Below, piece after piece: positions 25,275 to 38,325 of a DNA stretch of 64,000 nucleotides; position 1 is the first letter of the stretch; every line of letters begins with the position of its first letter. The notes below the pieces were generated by a model that was not told the DNA's origin, made no database searches, and saw only the letters and a program-made list of their open reading frames with translations. The stretch is taken from contig JAJEIY010000049.1 in NCBI GenBank assembly GCA_022828085.1, positions 124,001 through 188,000 on the forward strand, read 5' to 3'. This DNA comes from Acidobacteriota bacterium. Its GTDB lineage: Bacteria > Acidobacteriota > Vicinamibacteria > Marinacidobacterales > Marinacidobacteraceae. The translations under genes were made by a program, and so were the position numbers.

Positions 25275-26294
25275 CTACCCGGCCGCCCGCGCGTCCCCGA
25301 GGTAGCGCCGCCGGATGCCCGGTATCAGATACCGGGAAAAGAGCGTTTCCTCGTCGTGTTCCGGAGCGAAACCGAAGTCCCGGCGGGCCGCGGTGTCGTC
25401 CACCGCGCCCGGCCAGCCGGCCACGATCCGGTCGCGCGCCCGGTCGAGCCGGAATCGGACTTCGAGGTCCGGAAAATCCCTGGCCACGCGCGCGATGATC
25501 TCGGCGGCGGAAAGGCTGGGCCCGCCCAGGTTGTAGGCGCTCCGGGTCAGGGAGGCCTTTTGGCACAGCGCGAGACGCAGGACACCCTCCACCGCGTCGG
25601 GCATGGCGCAGAAGGGGAGGCGGGCTTCCCGGTTGACGAAGCAGCAGTACGGCTCACCCCGGGCGGCCGCGTGGATGAGTTCCGGGGCCCAGTCGCTCGT
25701 TCCTCCCTGGGGCAGGGTGTCCGAGGAAATGAGACCCGGGAGGCGCACCGCCCGGAAATCAAGGCCATTGCCCAGCCGCTCGATGGTCGCGCCGAGGCGT
25801 TCGACGTACAGCTTCTGGGCGCCATAGAGCGTTGCCGGATCGAGATGCTCGTCCTCGCTGACGGGCGCCGCCGCCTCCTTGGCCTCCCGCGACGGGAGGC
25901 CGTACACCGCGATCGAACTCGGGAACACGAAGCGAACCGGTTCGTCCGGGGTGGCGAGATCCGCGGTCATGGCGAGGAGGCGGGCGGCCCCGTCGGCGTT
26001 CACGCGGTGGGCGAGCACCGGGACCGATTCAGCCCGGGTCGAGAGGATCGCGGCCAGATGGAAGATGAGGGTGGGGCGGTACCGGCAAAGGAGTTGCTCC
26101 CAGAGCGCGGAGTCGAGGATGTCTCCCTGGAAATGCTCCCGGTGCAGGTCCCCGGGTCCCGCGGTGGACAGCGAACGAAGATCCACGGTCACGATGGGGT
26201 CGCCCCGGCTTCCAGCCAGCCGGTGGAGGAGAGCCTGGCCGATCTCGCCCGCGGCGCCGGTGATCAGCGTGACCGGCACCCGTCCGCCGCTCAT
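25275..26294 (-). CDS. SDR-type L-threonine 3-dehydrogenase-like protein
   Basis: This 339-residue extended SDR has the NAD-binding GAAGEIG motif, FHLAA, a Ser in VFPSSIAVYG and the catalytic pair YGAQK. The segment RLPGLISSDTLPQGGTSDWA, then AARGEPYCCFVNREARLPFCAMPD, closely follows the RLPGVISYKTPPGGGTTDYA and TRLPMMYMPD blocks of animal and bacterial SDR threonine dehydrogenases. These oxidise threonine to 2-amino-3-ketobutyrate (EC 1.1.1.103). No kbl partner is in the window. The start at 26294 overlaps the esterase gene by 4 bases (ATGA); the upstream frame is not coding-like. Confidence 0.8.
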   Translation of the reverse strand: MSGGRVPVTLITGAAGEIGQALLHRLAGSRGDPIVTVDLRSLSTAGPGDLHREHFQGDILDSALWEQLLCRYRPTLIFHLAAILSTRAESVPVLAHRVNADGAARLLAMTADLATPDEPVRFVFPSSIAVYGLPSREAKEAAAPVSEDEHLDPATLYGAQKLYVERLGATIERLGNGLDFRAVRLPGLISSDTLPQGGTSDWAPELIHAAARGEPYCCFVNREARLPFCAMPDAVEGVLRLALCQKASLTRSAYNLGGPSLSAAEIIARVARDFPDLEVRFRLDRARDRIVAGWPGAVDDTAARRDFGFAPEHDEETLFSRYLIPGIRRRYLGDARAAG

Positions 26295-26980
26295 GCGGAG
26301 ATGTCGCCCCCGGCCGGGGAGGTTGCCAGCACGCGCCGCAGGAAGATGCCGATGTCCCGGCTCTCGGCCTCCGCGACCTGGTGCGCCATCGGATACTCGT
26401 GGTATTCCACGGCCCACCCCACCTTCGTGAGGGCCCGGCAGCTCGCGCCGGCGAAGTGGACCGGGATCAGTGGATCGAACGACCCGTGCGCCCGAAAGAT
26501 GGGCGGCGGCGGCTCCGGCGGAGGCGCAACGCTGTCGGTGACCGGGAGGTAGGTGGAAAGCGCCACCACTCCGGCCGGCCGGATGGGTGGTTCGCCGGCG
26601 GGGCCGGCGCCGGTGGCCGCGCGGAGGACGACGGCCCCACCCTGGGAGAATCCGGCCAGCACCAGGCGGTCGGACGGAATTCCCCGCGCGGCCTCCAGAC
26701 TCGCCAGGGAGCGCACGCCGGCGACCGACTCCGCGAGGTGCTCCCGATTCACGCCTGTATCGCGCTGCACCGACTCGATGTCGAACCAGGCGCGCATTTC
26801 CATCCCGCCGTTGATGGTCACCGGACGGACGGGCGCTTCGGGAAACAGGAATCGGATCCCCAGCGAATCGGGCAGCCGTAGCGCCGGAATGATCGGCTCG
26901 AAGTCGTGCCCGTCGGCCCCCAGTCCATGGAGCCAGATGACCGTGGCGCGATGCGGACCGGGCGGAGGCACTTCCACCAC
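26291..26980 (-). CDS. Serine esterase of the carboxylesterase / phospholipase type
   Basis: This 229-residue alpha/beta hydrolase has the oxyanion start VIWLHGLGADGHDFEPII, nucleophile GFSQG, Asp in HGSFDPLIPV and His in YPMAHQV, all typical of the Est/YpfH group that hydrolyses short acyl esters or lysophospholipids. No signal peptide is seen. It overlaps the SDR gene by 4 bases and follows the fusion gene by 68 bases. Its role in the operon is unclear. Confidence 0.88.
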   Translation of the reverse strand: MVEVPPPGPHRATVIWLHGLGADGHDFEPIIPALRLPDSLGIRFLFPEAPVRPVTINGGMEMRAWFDIESVQRDTGVNREHLAESVAGVRSLASLEAARGIPSDRLVLAGFSQGGAVVLRAATGAGPAGEPPIRPAGVVALSTYLPVTDSVAPPPEPPPPIFRAHGSFDPLIPVHFAGASCRALTKVGWAVEYHEYPMAHQVAEAESRDIGIFLRRVLATSPAGGDISA

Positions 26981-27048
26981 GCTCCAGGGGGGCGCGGTGG
27001 GAGGAGCCGGGCCGAACGGGGTCCCGGGGTCCGGTGCAGGGGTCTGGG

Positions 27049-30000
27049 TCAGAACTGCTCCTCCAGGACGGTTTCGAGGACTTCCAGGTAGTAGGCGGCG
27101 TCGGCGAAGGAGAAGGGCAGGGGCGGTTTGAGCTTGATGACGTTGGCGTCGGGGCCGTCGGTGCTGTTGAGAATCCCGAAATCCCGAAGCCGGTTCACGA
27201 GCCGCCGGGCTTCCTCGGTGGCGGGCGCGCGGCTCTCTGGATCCCGGACCATTTCAAACCCGAGAAAGAGGCCGCGTCCGCGGACCTGGCCGAGGATAGG
27301 GTAGCGGCTCCCGAGCCCCGTCAGTCCGGCAAGTAGCGTCTCGCCGACGGCTGCGGCGCGCTCGGCGAGCCGCTCTTCCCCGATCACGTCGAGGACGGCG
27401 AGCCCCGCGGCGCAGGAGACCGGGTTTCCCCCGAAGGTGTTGAAGTACTCCATCCCGGTCTCGAAGGACCCGGCGAGTTCCCGGGAAGTCACCACGGCTC
27501 CGAGCGGATGCCCGTTGCCGGCCGGTTTTCCGAGCGTGACGATGTCCGGAATCAGCGGTTCCCTGTTGTCCTGAACGGCGAGAAAGGCCCAGAACGCGGG
27601 CCCGGTCCGGCCGAAGCCGGTCTGGACCTCGTCCGCCACGATCACGCCGCCGGCGCTCCGTACGGCTCGGTAGAGCGCTTCCAGGTAATCCGGAGGCGGC
27701 ACGATCTGGCCGCCGCAGCTCAGGATGGCCTCTCCGATCAGGGTCGCCGGGCCCGCCCCCCGGACCCGGGACTCGGCGTCCTCGATCAGTGACGCCGGGA
27801 AGTTGCCATCACCCTCCCGGAAGCGGCCGCGGTACCCGTCCGGCATGGGCAACCGGTGGAGCCACGGTGGCCCCGGGCGCCCTCCCCGGCCATCCAGCTT
27901 GTAGGGGCTGACCTCGATGAGGGAGGTCAGGTTGCCGTGATATCCGCCATCGAAGGCCAGGGTCTCCTGCCGCCCCAGGTGGGCCCGGGCGATGCGCAGC
28001 GCCAGGTCGTTCGCTTCGCTGCCGGAGTTCGTGAGAAAGACCACTTCCAGCGGGGCGGGCAAGGTGTCCGCCAGGCGTTCGGCATAGTCGGTGAGCTGGC
28101 GATAGAGGTAGCGCGTGTTCGTGTTGAGGAGGGCGGCCTGGCGGGAGATGGCGTCCGCGACCCGCGGGTGAGCGTGCCCCACGTGAGCGACGTTGTTGAC
28201 CATGTCGAGGTAGTCGCGCCCGGTGTCGTCGTAGAGGCGGGCGCCCCGGCCGCGCACCACCCGGATGGGGACGTCGTATGAGATGCTGAGGGCGCTGCTG
28301 AACCGCCGCCGGCGAGCCTCGAGGAGGGGGCCGACGTGTTCCTCGCCGGCTGCGGGGCGAACGCGAGCCTCGGGACCCAGGCCGAAGAAACCCAGCGGAT
28401 CGGCGCTCAGTGCCGAAAGGACCGGCAGGTCGGCGGCGGAGGTCCGCCGTGGCGGATGGCCGCGCGAGTCGCCGAGAAGCACCTGGAACTGGAGGTGGGG
28501 CGGCGGAGCGCCGCTCCGGTCGGGCTCTGCGACGGTTCCGAGGACTTCCCCGGCCTCGAGGCCGCGCCCCGGAACCAGTGTGTCGAGGCATCGGGGGTCG
28601 AGGTGGCGATAGGAGGTCCAGAAGACCTCTCCGTCGAACGCATGGCGGATGCCGGCCGAAACGCCGTTCCCCGAATCGCCGGGGCGATCGCTGATCCAGT
28701 CCACCTCCCCGGCAAGGGGCGCCCGAACCGCCGTCCCCGCGGGAGCGAAGACCTCGATCCCCAGTTGATGGGTGGCCGGCTCCGCTTGCGGCCCCCGGGG
28801 ACCAGTCCGCGCCACCGTTTCGGGTACCCGTGGTTCGAGATACCGGCCGATTGCGGCGCCCCCCGCCTCGGTGGCCGCCGCGACGGCCGCCCGGAGAGTC
28901 TCGGCGGCAGCGCCCGGATCGATCGCCGGGCTCTCCGGGGAGAGGTCCACAGCGACCGGGGCCGCGGGCAGCGTGACCGGAGGTGTGGCGTGCGCGGCGG
29001 CGCGCCGGACGGCGGCGCGCCGTTCCGCCAGGCGCGGCAGGGGGGAGAAGCCCGCGGCCATCCGGAACCGTCCGGTGGTGACTTCCGCCGCCTCCGCCTC
29101 GATGGCCCGGAGGACACGCCACACTCCGGCCTGGCTCACCATCAGGTACTCATCCGCCGCCGCTCCGGCAACCCGCGTCCGCCTGAGGGCCGCAACCCCG
29201 GCGCTCACGAGCGCCCGGGTCGCGAGGGCGACCCTGAAGAGATCCGCCTCGGTCTCGCTCAGCGGCCGTTCACCCGCGAATCCGGCGAGCACCCGCGCGG
29301 CTGCCGGAAGCGGTTCGAAGGCGGTGGCGGTGGTGTAGAGGGCTGCCGTCGCCGCTTCGCAGATCAGCGGACCCCGGACGGCGTCCCCGAAGTCCAGGAG
29401 CGCAACGTCCTCCGGTTTCGCCGTTTCGGGTGTTCCCGCGGCGAGGAGGAGGTTGTCGTCGTTGGCGTCGTTGTGAAGGGCGCCGCCGGGCAGAGCCAGG
29501 AGGTCCGGCAAGCCGTCGTGCACGGCGTCGGCGACACCCTGGTAGGTCGCGAAGCCGTCCTCCCCGCGGAGGATCCCGGAAGCCGCCGCGATGACGGCGG
29601 GAGCGTGGGCCGGCGCCCAGGGAATCTCGTGGACGTCCAGTTCCGGGTGATCGAAACCGTCGAGGGCGCGCTGTACCCGCCCGGCGAGCCCGCCGACCGA
29701 TGCCAGCAAGGAGTGCGGACGCCGCCGGAAGGCGGAGAGCGGCAGGCCCTCGAGGTAGCGGAACAGGCGTACCTGGTGCTCGCGTCCGCCGAAATCGCGT
29801 CGTCCCGGCAACGCCCCGGATTCGGTCGCGACGGCTTCCGGGAGGTGCAGCGCCGGGTCCCGCTCGCGGATCCGGGTGATGAGATCGTGCTGCAGGCCGA
29901 GCCGCTCGGGGCGCTCGGAGGCGCTGCTGATCTTGAGCACGAACCGGTCGCCCGAACGGTCTTCCAGAAGGAAATTGGCGTCGCGTTCGCCGGAAAGCGG

Positions 30001-30132
30001 AGTAGCGCGCGCCTTCAATCCCCACAGTTCGCCGGCGGCGCCCGCCGCCTCCGAAGGGGCGACCCGCGGCCGGTACCGCAGAGGGTCGATGGGGAACGGG
30101 AGCCCCACGGCCTGCCCGGCGTCCGGCATCAA
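27049..30132 (-). CDS. Three-domain fusion: kinase, M23-like domain and class III aminotransferase-fold phospholyase
   Basis: This is a 1027-residue protein. Residues about 20-350 form an aminoglycoside phosphotransferase-like kinase with the Brenner motif HNDANDDN (220-227) and metal Asp in LDFGD. Residues about 450-560 form a peptidase M23-like beta domain ([21 protein letters not shown]). Residues about 600-1027 form a PLP enzyme with [32 protein letters not shown] and PLP-Lys 869 in [15 protein letters not shown]. The kinase resembles hydroxylysine kinase and the PLP part resembles AGXT2L-type phospholyases that split phosphoethanolamine or phosphohydroxylysine to an aldehyde, ammonia and phosphate. 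The upstream aldehyde dehydrogenase overlaps by 4 bases, which fits oxidation of that aldehyde. The true substrate is unknown. Confidence 0.87.
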   Translation of the reverse strand: MMPDAGQAVGLPFPIDPLRYRPRVAPSEAAGAAGELWGLKARATPLSGERDANFLLEDRSGDRFVLKISSASERPERLGLQHDLITRIRERDPALHLPEAVATESGALPGRRDFGGREHQVRLFRYLEGLPLSAFRRRPHSLLASVGGLAGRVQRALDGFDHPELDVHEIPWAPAHAPAVIAAASGILRGEDGFATYQGVADAVHDGLPDLLALPGGALHNDANDDNLLLAAGTPETAKPEDVALLDFGDAVRGPLICEAATAALYTTATAFEPLPAAARVLAGFAGERPLSETEADLFRVALATRALVSAGVAALRRTRVAGAAADEYLMVSQAGVWRVLRAIEAEAAEVTTGRFRMAAGFSPLPRLAERRAAVRRAAAHATPPVTLPAAPVAVDLSPESPAIDPGAAAETLRAAVAAATEAGGAAIGRYLEPRVPETVARTGPRGPQAEPATHQLGIEVFAPAGTAVRAPLAGEVDWISDRPGDSGNGVSAGIRHAFDGEVFWTSYRHLDPRCLDTLVPGRGLEAGEVLGTVAEPDRSGAPPPHLQFQVLLGDSRGHPPRRTSAADLPVLSALSADPLGFFGLGPEARVRPAAGEEHVGPLLEARRRRFSSALSISYDVPIRVVRGRGARLYDDTGRDYLDMVNNVAHVGHAHPRVADAISRQAALLNTNTRYLYRQLTDYAERLADTLPAPLEVVFLTNSGSEANDLALRIARAHLGRQETLAFDGGYHGNLTSLIEVSPYKLDGRGGRPGPPWLHRLPMPDGYRGRFREGDGNFPASLIEDAESRVRGAGPATLIGEAILSCGGQIVPPPDYLEALYRAVRSAGGVIVADEVQTGFGRTGPAFWAFLAVQDNREPLIPDIVTLGKPAGNGHPLGAVVTSRELAGSFETGMEYFNTFGGNPVSCAAGLAVLDVIGEERLAERAAAVGETLLAGLTGLGSRYPILGQVRGRGLFLGFEMVRDPESRAPATEEARRLVNRLRDFGILNSTDGPDANVIKLKPPLPFSFADAAYYLEVLETVLEEQF

Positions 30133-31502
30133 CGCAGCAGCAGCCGCAGCAGCCCCAGCTTGCCGCGGTAGGGGGGATAGCGCACCGGGGGATCGAGCCA
30201 GGTCGCGGCGTTGAGGACCGCCCGCTTCTGGGAGAGCAGGTCGAAGCCGTGGACCCCGTGATAAGAACCATGGCCGCTCCTTCCGACGCCGCCGAAAGGA
30301 AGCGCGGGATTGGCGCAGTGAACGACGGCGTCGTTCGTGACGAGCGCCCCGGAACGGAGCACGGCCACGGCGCGCCGAATCGCTTCGCGCCGCCGCGCAA
30401 ATACATAGAGCGCCAGCGGATCCGGATGTGCGCGGATCTCGGTGAGGGCTTCGTCGAGGTTCCGGTAGGGGAGTAGCGGCAGGATGGGTCCGAAGATCTC
30501 CTCACGCTGCGCCGGGTGCCGGTCGGGCCATGGCCCGGTCACCGTGGGGCCGAAATAGAGCCGCTCCGGATCCCGCTCGCCGCCCCACCGCAGGGGAAGG
30601 CCGGTGAGGAACCGCTCCAGGCGCCGGAAGTGGGACTCGTTGACGATCCGGCCGTAGTCGGGGCTTTCCGCGGGCGCTCCCCCGTAGAACCGCTCGAGGT
30701 TCTCGCCAAGTCGGTCCGAGAATTCGTCGTAACGGTCCTCGGGTACGAGGACGAAGTCGGGCGCCACGCAGGTCTGTCCGGCGTTCAGGAACTTGGCCCA
30801 CGCGACACGGCGCGCCGCAAGGCGCAGGTCGGCGCTCCGGTCCACGAGCGCCGGGCACTTGCCGCCCAGTTCGAGGGTGACGGGAGTGAGGCGGCGTCCG
30901 GCCGCCTCCGCCACCAGCGCGCCGACCCGCTGGCTGCCCGTGAACAGGACGTGGTCGAAACCCTGGCCGATCAGGGCGTGGGCCGTGTCCGGTCCGCCTT
31001 CGACCACCTGGACGAGCCCGGGCGGCAGCGCGGCGGGCACCCGTTCGGCGAGCCTCGCCGCCGTTCGGGGCGCGTGCTCCGAGGGTTTGATGACCACGGC
31101 GTTTCCGGCGGCGATCGCCGCCACCGCGGGCGCCAGGCTGAGTTGCAGCGGATAGTTCCAGGGAGCGATGACCAGGACGACACCGACCGGGGCCGGCTCG
31201 ATCCGGCTCCGCGCCGGCATGACGGCGAGCGGGGTGCCGACCCGGCGGGGGCGCATCCAGCGCCACAAATGACGTTTTGCGTGGCGGATCTCGGCGAGGA
31301 GCAGACCGGTCTGGGTGGCCCAGGTCTCGAACGCGGGGGCCCCGAGGTCCTCCCGGAGCGCCCCTTCCCAGATCTCGCGGTGGTCTCGCAGGACCGCCGC
31401 CAACGCCGCGAGCGCCTCGCTTCGGAAGCTCCGGGCGGCGGTTTCGCCGGATTCCACGAGCCGCCGGGCCCGCTCCAGGACTGCTGGCAGGTCGTTCGTC
31501 AC
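30129..31502 (-). CDS. NAD(P)-dependent aldehyde dehydrogenase
   Basis: This 457-residue class 3-like enzyme has APWNYPLQLSL, the nucleotide-binding FTGSQRVG, general base Glu in LELGGKCPALVD, nucleophile Cys in NAGQTCVAPDFVL, and EEIFGPILP with the terminal PFGGVGRSGHGSYHG block. Length and the C-terminal hydrophobic and basic end fit the AlkH/YwdH group rather than longer ALDHs. GTG 31502 is the likely start since msrA diverges just beyond. It overlaps the fusion gene by 4 bases and therefore probably oxidises the aldehyde released by its phospholyase domain. Confidence 0.92.
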   Translation of the reverse strand: MTNDLPAVLERARRLVESGETAARSFRSEALAALAAVLRDHREIWEGALREDLGAPAFETWATQTGLLLAEIRHAKRHLWRWMRPRRVGTPLAVMPARSRIEPAPVGVVLVIAPWNYPLQLSLAPAVAAIAAGNAVVIKPSEHAPRTAARLAERVPAALPPGLVQVVEGGPDTAHALIGQGFDHVLFTGSQRVGALVAEAAGRRLTPVTLELGGKCPALVDRSADLRLAARRVAWAKFLNAGQTCVAPDFVLVPEDRYDEFSDRLGENLERFYGGAPAESPDYGRIVNESHFRRLERFLTGLPLRWGGERDPERLYFGPTVTGPWPDRHPAQREEIFGPILPLLPYRNLDEALTEIRAHPDPLALYVFARRREAIRRAVAVLRSGALVTNDAVVHCANPALPFGGVGRSGHGSYHGVHGFDLLSQKRAVLNAATWLDPPVRYPPYRGKLGLLRLLLR

Positions 31503-31571
31503 CGGGGCGGCGAGTATACGGAGCCGAAGGGCTGTCGAAGGGGCGGCGGGTAGACTTCCGGCCGGTTGGTC

Positions 31572-32213
31572 ATGCGATTCCTCGAGCCCGTGTTGCCGTC
31601 CCCCGAAAGCGCCCTGGCGGGGCGGGTGGAACTCATGCGGGTCCCGGAAAAACACTTCGTCCTCAAGACCCCGCTGGTCCCGCCCTGGCCGGAGGGTCTG
31701 GAGGAAGCGTTCTTCGGGATGGGATGCTTCTGGGGCGCCGAGCGCCTGTTCTGGACCGCGCCTGGGGTGTACACGACCGCGGTGGGGTACGCCGGAGGGT
31801 TGACTCCCAACCCGAACTACCGCGAGGTCTGCACCGGCCGCACCGGACACGCCGAAGTCGTCCGGGTGGTTTTTGACCCCGCGCAGGCGGCCTACGGAGA
31901 GCTCCTCCGGGTCTTCTGGCAGAACCATGATCCGACGCAGGGAATGCGGCAGGGCAACGACGTCGGGACGCAGTACCGATCGGCGATCTATACCGTGGGC
32001 GGCGAACAGGGCGAGACCGCGCTCAGGAGCTCGGACGCGTATGCCGAGCGGCTCCGGACCGCTGGATACGGCCCGGTCACCACCGAAGTCCGGGATGCTC
32101 CCGTCTTCTACTACGCCGAGGACTACCACCAGCAGTACCTGGCGAAGAACCCGGGCGGCTACTGTGGCATCGGGGGCACCGGCGTCACGTGTCCGACGGG
32201 CCTCCCGGGCTGA
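31572..32213 (+). CDS. msrA: Peptide-methionine (S)-S-oxide reductase
   Basis: This 213-residue repair enzyme reduces the S-epimer of methionine sulfoxide in proteins. The catalytic motif GCFWG lies at 51-55 with Cys52. [20 protein letters not shown] carries the conserved substrate-binding stretch, and [14 protein letters not shown] is the usual C-terminal block with a resolving Cys. ATG 31572 is preferred to the TTG two codons earlier. The ferredoxin gene begins inside its last 25 bases, so the two are probably co-translated. It diverges from the aldehyde dehydrogenase. Confidence 0.96.
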   Translation: MRFLEPVLPSPESALAGRVELMRVPEKHFVLKTPLVPPWPEGLEEAFFGMGCFWGAERLFWTAPGVYTTAVGYAGGLTPNPNYREVCTGRTGHAEVVRVVFDPAQAAYGELLRVFWQNHDPTQGMRQGNDVGTQYRSAIYTVGGEQGETALRSSDAYAERLRTAGYGPVTTEVRDAPVFYYAEDYHQQYLAKNPGGYCGIGGTGVTCPTGLPG

Positions 32214-32584
32214 GTTTGGCCGAGGCCGCCGGTTCCGCCGCCGAGAAGGCGAAGTCGCTGGATCTCTCGCGGGTCGAGCGCCACATCTTCCTGTGTGCGG
32301 ACGCCGACAAGCCCAAATGCTGCGAGCCGCTCGTCGGCTGCGAGAGCTGGCTGTACCTGAAACGGCGTCTGGATGAGCTGGGCCTTGCGAACGGCCCGGC
32401 CGGCGGGCACGTCGCCCGCAGCAAGGCGAACTGCCTGCGGGTCTGCGCCGAGGGGCCCATCGCGGTGGTCTACCCGGAGGGCGTCTGGTATTCGGGGATG
32501 ACTCCCGGCGCGCTGGAGGAGGTCATCCAGGGGCACCTCATCGGGGGAACGCCGGTCGAGAAGTACCGCATTCCCAACAGTTGA
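32189..32584 (+). CDS. Thioredoxin-like [2Fe-2S] ferredoxin
   Basis: This 131-residue protein has the cluster-binding pattern of the thioredoxin-like 2Fe-2S ferredoxins: [12 protein letters not shown] in the N-terminal half and [25 protein letters not shown] in the second. The first 27 residues before the domain are variable. It begins at GTG 32189, within the end of msrA. The partner for electron transfer is unknown; a role alongside msrA is suggested only by the overlap. Confidence 0.85.
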   Translation: MSDGPPGLSLAEAAGSAAEKAKSLDLSRVERHIFLCADADKPKCCEPLVGCESWLYLKRRLDELGLANGPAGGHVARSKANCLRVCAEGPIAVVYPEGVWYSGMTPGALEEVIQGHLIGGTPVEKYRIPNS

Positions 32585-32605
32585 AGCCCGTGGGGGTGCG
32601 GGCGC

Positions 32606-33004
32606 TCAGGAAGCGTCGGCCCCGAAGAGCCGGAATCCGGCCGTGACGAAATCCGTGTCGAGCGTGAGCGCTTCGCCAATCCCTCGGCGGCGCATTACGG
32701 CGAAGCTCACCTGATCCACGAGAGTGGTCCCGGCTCCCGCTGCCAGCGCGCGTACGGCTTCACGGTGAAGCGCGGCGCTGACCCACTCGATTTCAAACGC
32801 CGACGCATCCCGGGAGAACTGAAGCGCCGCCTGGAGACCCAGCCGCCGTTGCAGCAGCGCCATGGATTCCACCAGCACGTAGCTGTGGGTGACGAGCGCC
32901 CGGCGGCTCTGGAGGGCGGTCTCGAATCGGCCGCGTGCGACCCGATGGAACGGGTCCCGCTGGTCGGCGAGCGCGTAGACGAGCGACGTGTCCAGAAAGA
33001 TCAC
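32606..33004 (-). CDS. vapC: PIN-domain toxin, VapC family
   Basis: This 132-residue predicted ribonuclease has the four acidic PIN residues: D5 in MIFLDTSLVY, E46 in VLVESMALL, D97 in LVDQVSF and the Asp pair in LTLDTDF. It overlaps its antitoxin gene by 4 bases (33001-33004) as expected for a vapBC operon. VapC toxins usually cut tRNA or rRNA; the target is unknown. Confidence 0.9.
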   Translation of the reverse strand: MIFLDTSLVYALADQRDPFHRVARGRFETALQSRRALVTHSYVLVESMALLQRRLGLQAALQFSRDASAFEIEWVSAALHREAVRALAAGAGTTLVDQVSFAVMRRRGIGEALTLDTDFVTAGFRLFGADAS

Positions 33005-33264
33005 GGCTTCGGGAACCGCGCCGCAATGGCTTCGTCCAGAAACTCATCGTGCCGCACGGACACCGGACCGCCGGCAGGCGGTTCGCTGCTTCCGGCGCCG
33101 ATGAAGCCAAAGTCGTCGAGGGTGGACTGGGGCGGTTGGACGCTCTTGAAGGATCCGGCGAGAGCGTCGCGGACGACCGACGCCATGGAAGCCTGCTCCT
33201 CGAAGGCGCGCCGGCGCAGAGCGTCGTAAAGGGGTTCGTCCAACTGGATCTGCAGACGCTTCAT
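33001..33264 (-). CDS. vapB: Ribbon-helix-helix antitoxin, VapB-like
   Basis: The 87-residue product starts with the ribbon-helix-helix pattern MKRLQIQLDEPLYDALRRRA, then MASVVRDALAG, and has an acidic C-terminal segment (STLDDFGF, DEFLDEAIAARF) of the kind that wraps VapC. The gene precedes vapC with a 4-base overlap. Repeats upstream of the start could be the autoregulatory operator. Confidence 0.85.
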   Translation of the reverse strand: MKRLQIQLDEPLYDALRRRAFEEQASMASVVRDALAGSFKSVQPPQSTLDDFGFIGAGSSEPPAGGPVSVRHDEFLDEAIAARFPKP

Positions 33265-33272
33265 CCGCGAAC

Positions 33273-33296
33273 GATATCATGATGTAATGATGTAAT
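33273..33296 (-). promoter_or_regulatory. AT-rich operator candidate of vapBC
   Basis: Just upstream of vapB, ATCATGAT (33276-33283) is a perfect palindrome and GATGTAAT is repeated in tandem (33281-33288, 33289-33296). This AT-rich island in a GC-rich genome is the natural place for a promoter bound by the VapB ribbon-helix-helix dimers. Confidence 0.5.
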
Positions 33297-33344
33297 CCCG
33301 TCGGCATCCATCCCGCCGAACGAGGGCCTGACGAACATGTCCGA

Positions 33345-36995
<3,651 letters not shown>

Positions 36996-37101
36996 CCGCG
37001 AGCGGAAGTCTAGGAGCGCACGGAACTTCGGGGCGTCCGGCTGCGGTGTCCGGCCACCTGCGTCAGGGGTACCATCGGCGGTTCTTCGGAGGACTCCGCC
37101 A

Positions 37102-38325
37102 ATGCCGCTTCACCTTCAGGTCGTCGTGGGAGCGGTGGGTGGCGTGCTCGTGGGGATGCTCTTCGGCGAGGCGGCCGTCGTGCTGCAGCCGATCGCGGAC
37201 CTCTTCGTGCGGCTGCTCCGCATGATCATCGCTCCCCTGATCTTCGTCACGCTGGCGCTGGCGCTCACGCGGACCGGGGGCAAGGGCGCGGGCAGGATCG
37301 GAGTTCGGGCGATCGTCTACAACCTCAGCACCCTGTCGGTGGCGCTGGCGCTCGGCATCGGGGTTGCCGTGTGGCTCGGGCCCGGGCGGGGGGTGGACAT
37401 TTCGGCGCTCGGAGGGACCGAGCAGGCGGCTGGAGCGGCCGCCGGGCAGGCGCGGTCCATCATGGACATCCTGGTGAGCATCGTGCCCACGAATGTCGTG
37501 GGGGCGTTCGCCGAAGCCGAGGTCCTCCAGGTCCTGTTCCTCGCGATCCTGTTCGGCGTCGCCGTGAACGCGCTCGGCAGCGAACGGGTAAAGCCGCTCA
37601 TCGATGTCCTGCAGGCGGTCAACGACGTCCTCTACCGGGTCGTCCACTGGGTCGTGCGGCTGGCGCCGGCCGGGGTGTTCGCCATTCTGGCCGCGGTGGT
37701 GGGCCAGTCCGGCCTGGACATTCTGGGAACGCTGGCCTGGTACGCCACGGTCTGCCTGATCGCCACTGTGGTGCACGTGGGCGGGGTCCACGCCATGCTG
37801 CTCCGGCTATGGGCCCGCCAGCCTCTCCGGAAGCTGGCCCGGGCGCTGCGCGAGCCACTGCCGATCGCCTTCGCCTCGGTTTCGACGGCGGCGGCGCTGC
37901 CGGTGTCCATGGCGGCGGTCCCGCGCGAGACCGGAATCTCCGAAAAGGTCGCCGGATTCGTGTTGCCCTTCGGCGCGGCGGCCGGCCGCGACTCCAGCGG
38001 GATCTACCAGGTGGTGTCGGTGGTCGCGATCGCCCAGCTCGTGGGGCGTCCGCTGGACATGAGCGAACTGGGCCTCCTCTGGGTGACCGCGATCCTGAGT
38101 TCCCTCGCGGTTTCGGGCGTGCCCGCCGCCAGCTTCGTGAACCTCACGATCCTGCTCGGCGCGCTGGGGCTCCCGGTCACGCTGTCGGCGCTGGTGCTGG
38201 CGGTCGAGCGTCCGCTCGACCACCTCCGGACGAGCGGGAACCTGATCGGTCAGATCTCCAACGCGATCTTCACCGGGGCCACCACCGGGGAGATGACCTC
38301 GCGGGGAGCGGCGCGGAACGAATGA
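37102..38325 (+). CDS. SLC1-type cation symporter with altered substrate site
   Basis: This 407-residue secondary transporter has the first hairpin [12 protein letters not shown], equivalent to the Ser-rich TSSSAATLPVTM of glutamate and dicarboxylate carriers, and many membrane segments. The NMDGT motif reads GRDSS, keeping the Asp, and the last-helix motif RTxxNVxGD reads RTSGNLIGQ, so the Asp that contacts the substrate amino group in aspartate carriers is Gln. The substrate is therefore unlikely to be aspartate or glutamate. GGAGGA (37088-37093) precedes ATG 37102 by 8 bases. Its stop overlaps the lipoprotein start by 4 bases. Confidence 0.88.
   Translation: MPLHLQVVVGAVGGVLVGMLFGEAAVVLQPIADLFVRLLRMIIAPLIFVTLALALTRTGGKGAGRIGVRAIVYNLSTLSVALALGIGVAVWLGPGRGVDISALGGTEQAAGAAAGQARSIMDILVSIVPTNVVGAFAEAEVLQVLFLAILFGVAVNALGSERVKPLIDVLQAVNDVLYRVVHWVVRLAPAGVFAILAAVVGQSGLDILGTLAWYATVCLIATVVHVGGVHAMLLRLWARQPLRKLARALREPLPIAFASVSTAAALPVSMAAVPRETGISEKVAGFVLPFGAAAGRDSSGIYQVVSVVAIAQLVGRPLDMSELGLLWVTAILSSLAVSGVPAASFVNLTILLGALGLPVTLSALVLAVERPLDHLRTSGNLIGQISNAIFTGATTGEMTSRGAARNE

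Noticed and set aside
36996..37101. Cobalamin riboswitch upstream of metH
   Set aside because: The divergent region is only 106 bases and shows no recognisable B12-box or conserved fold.
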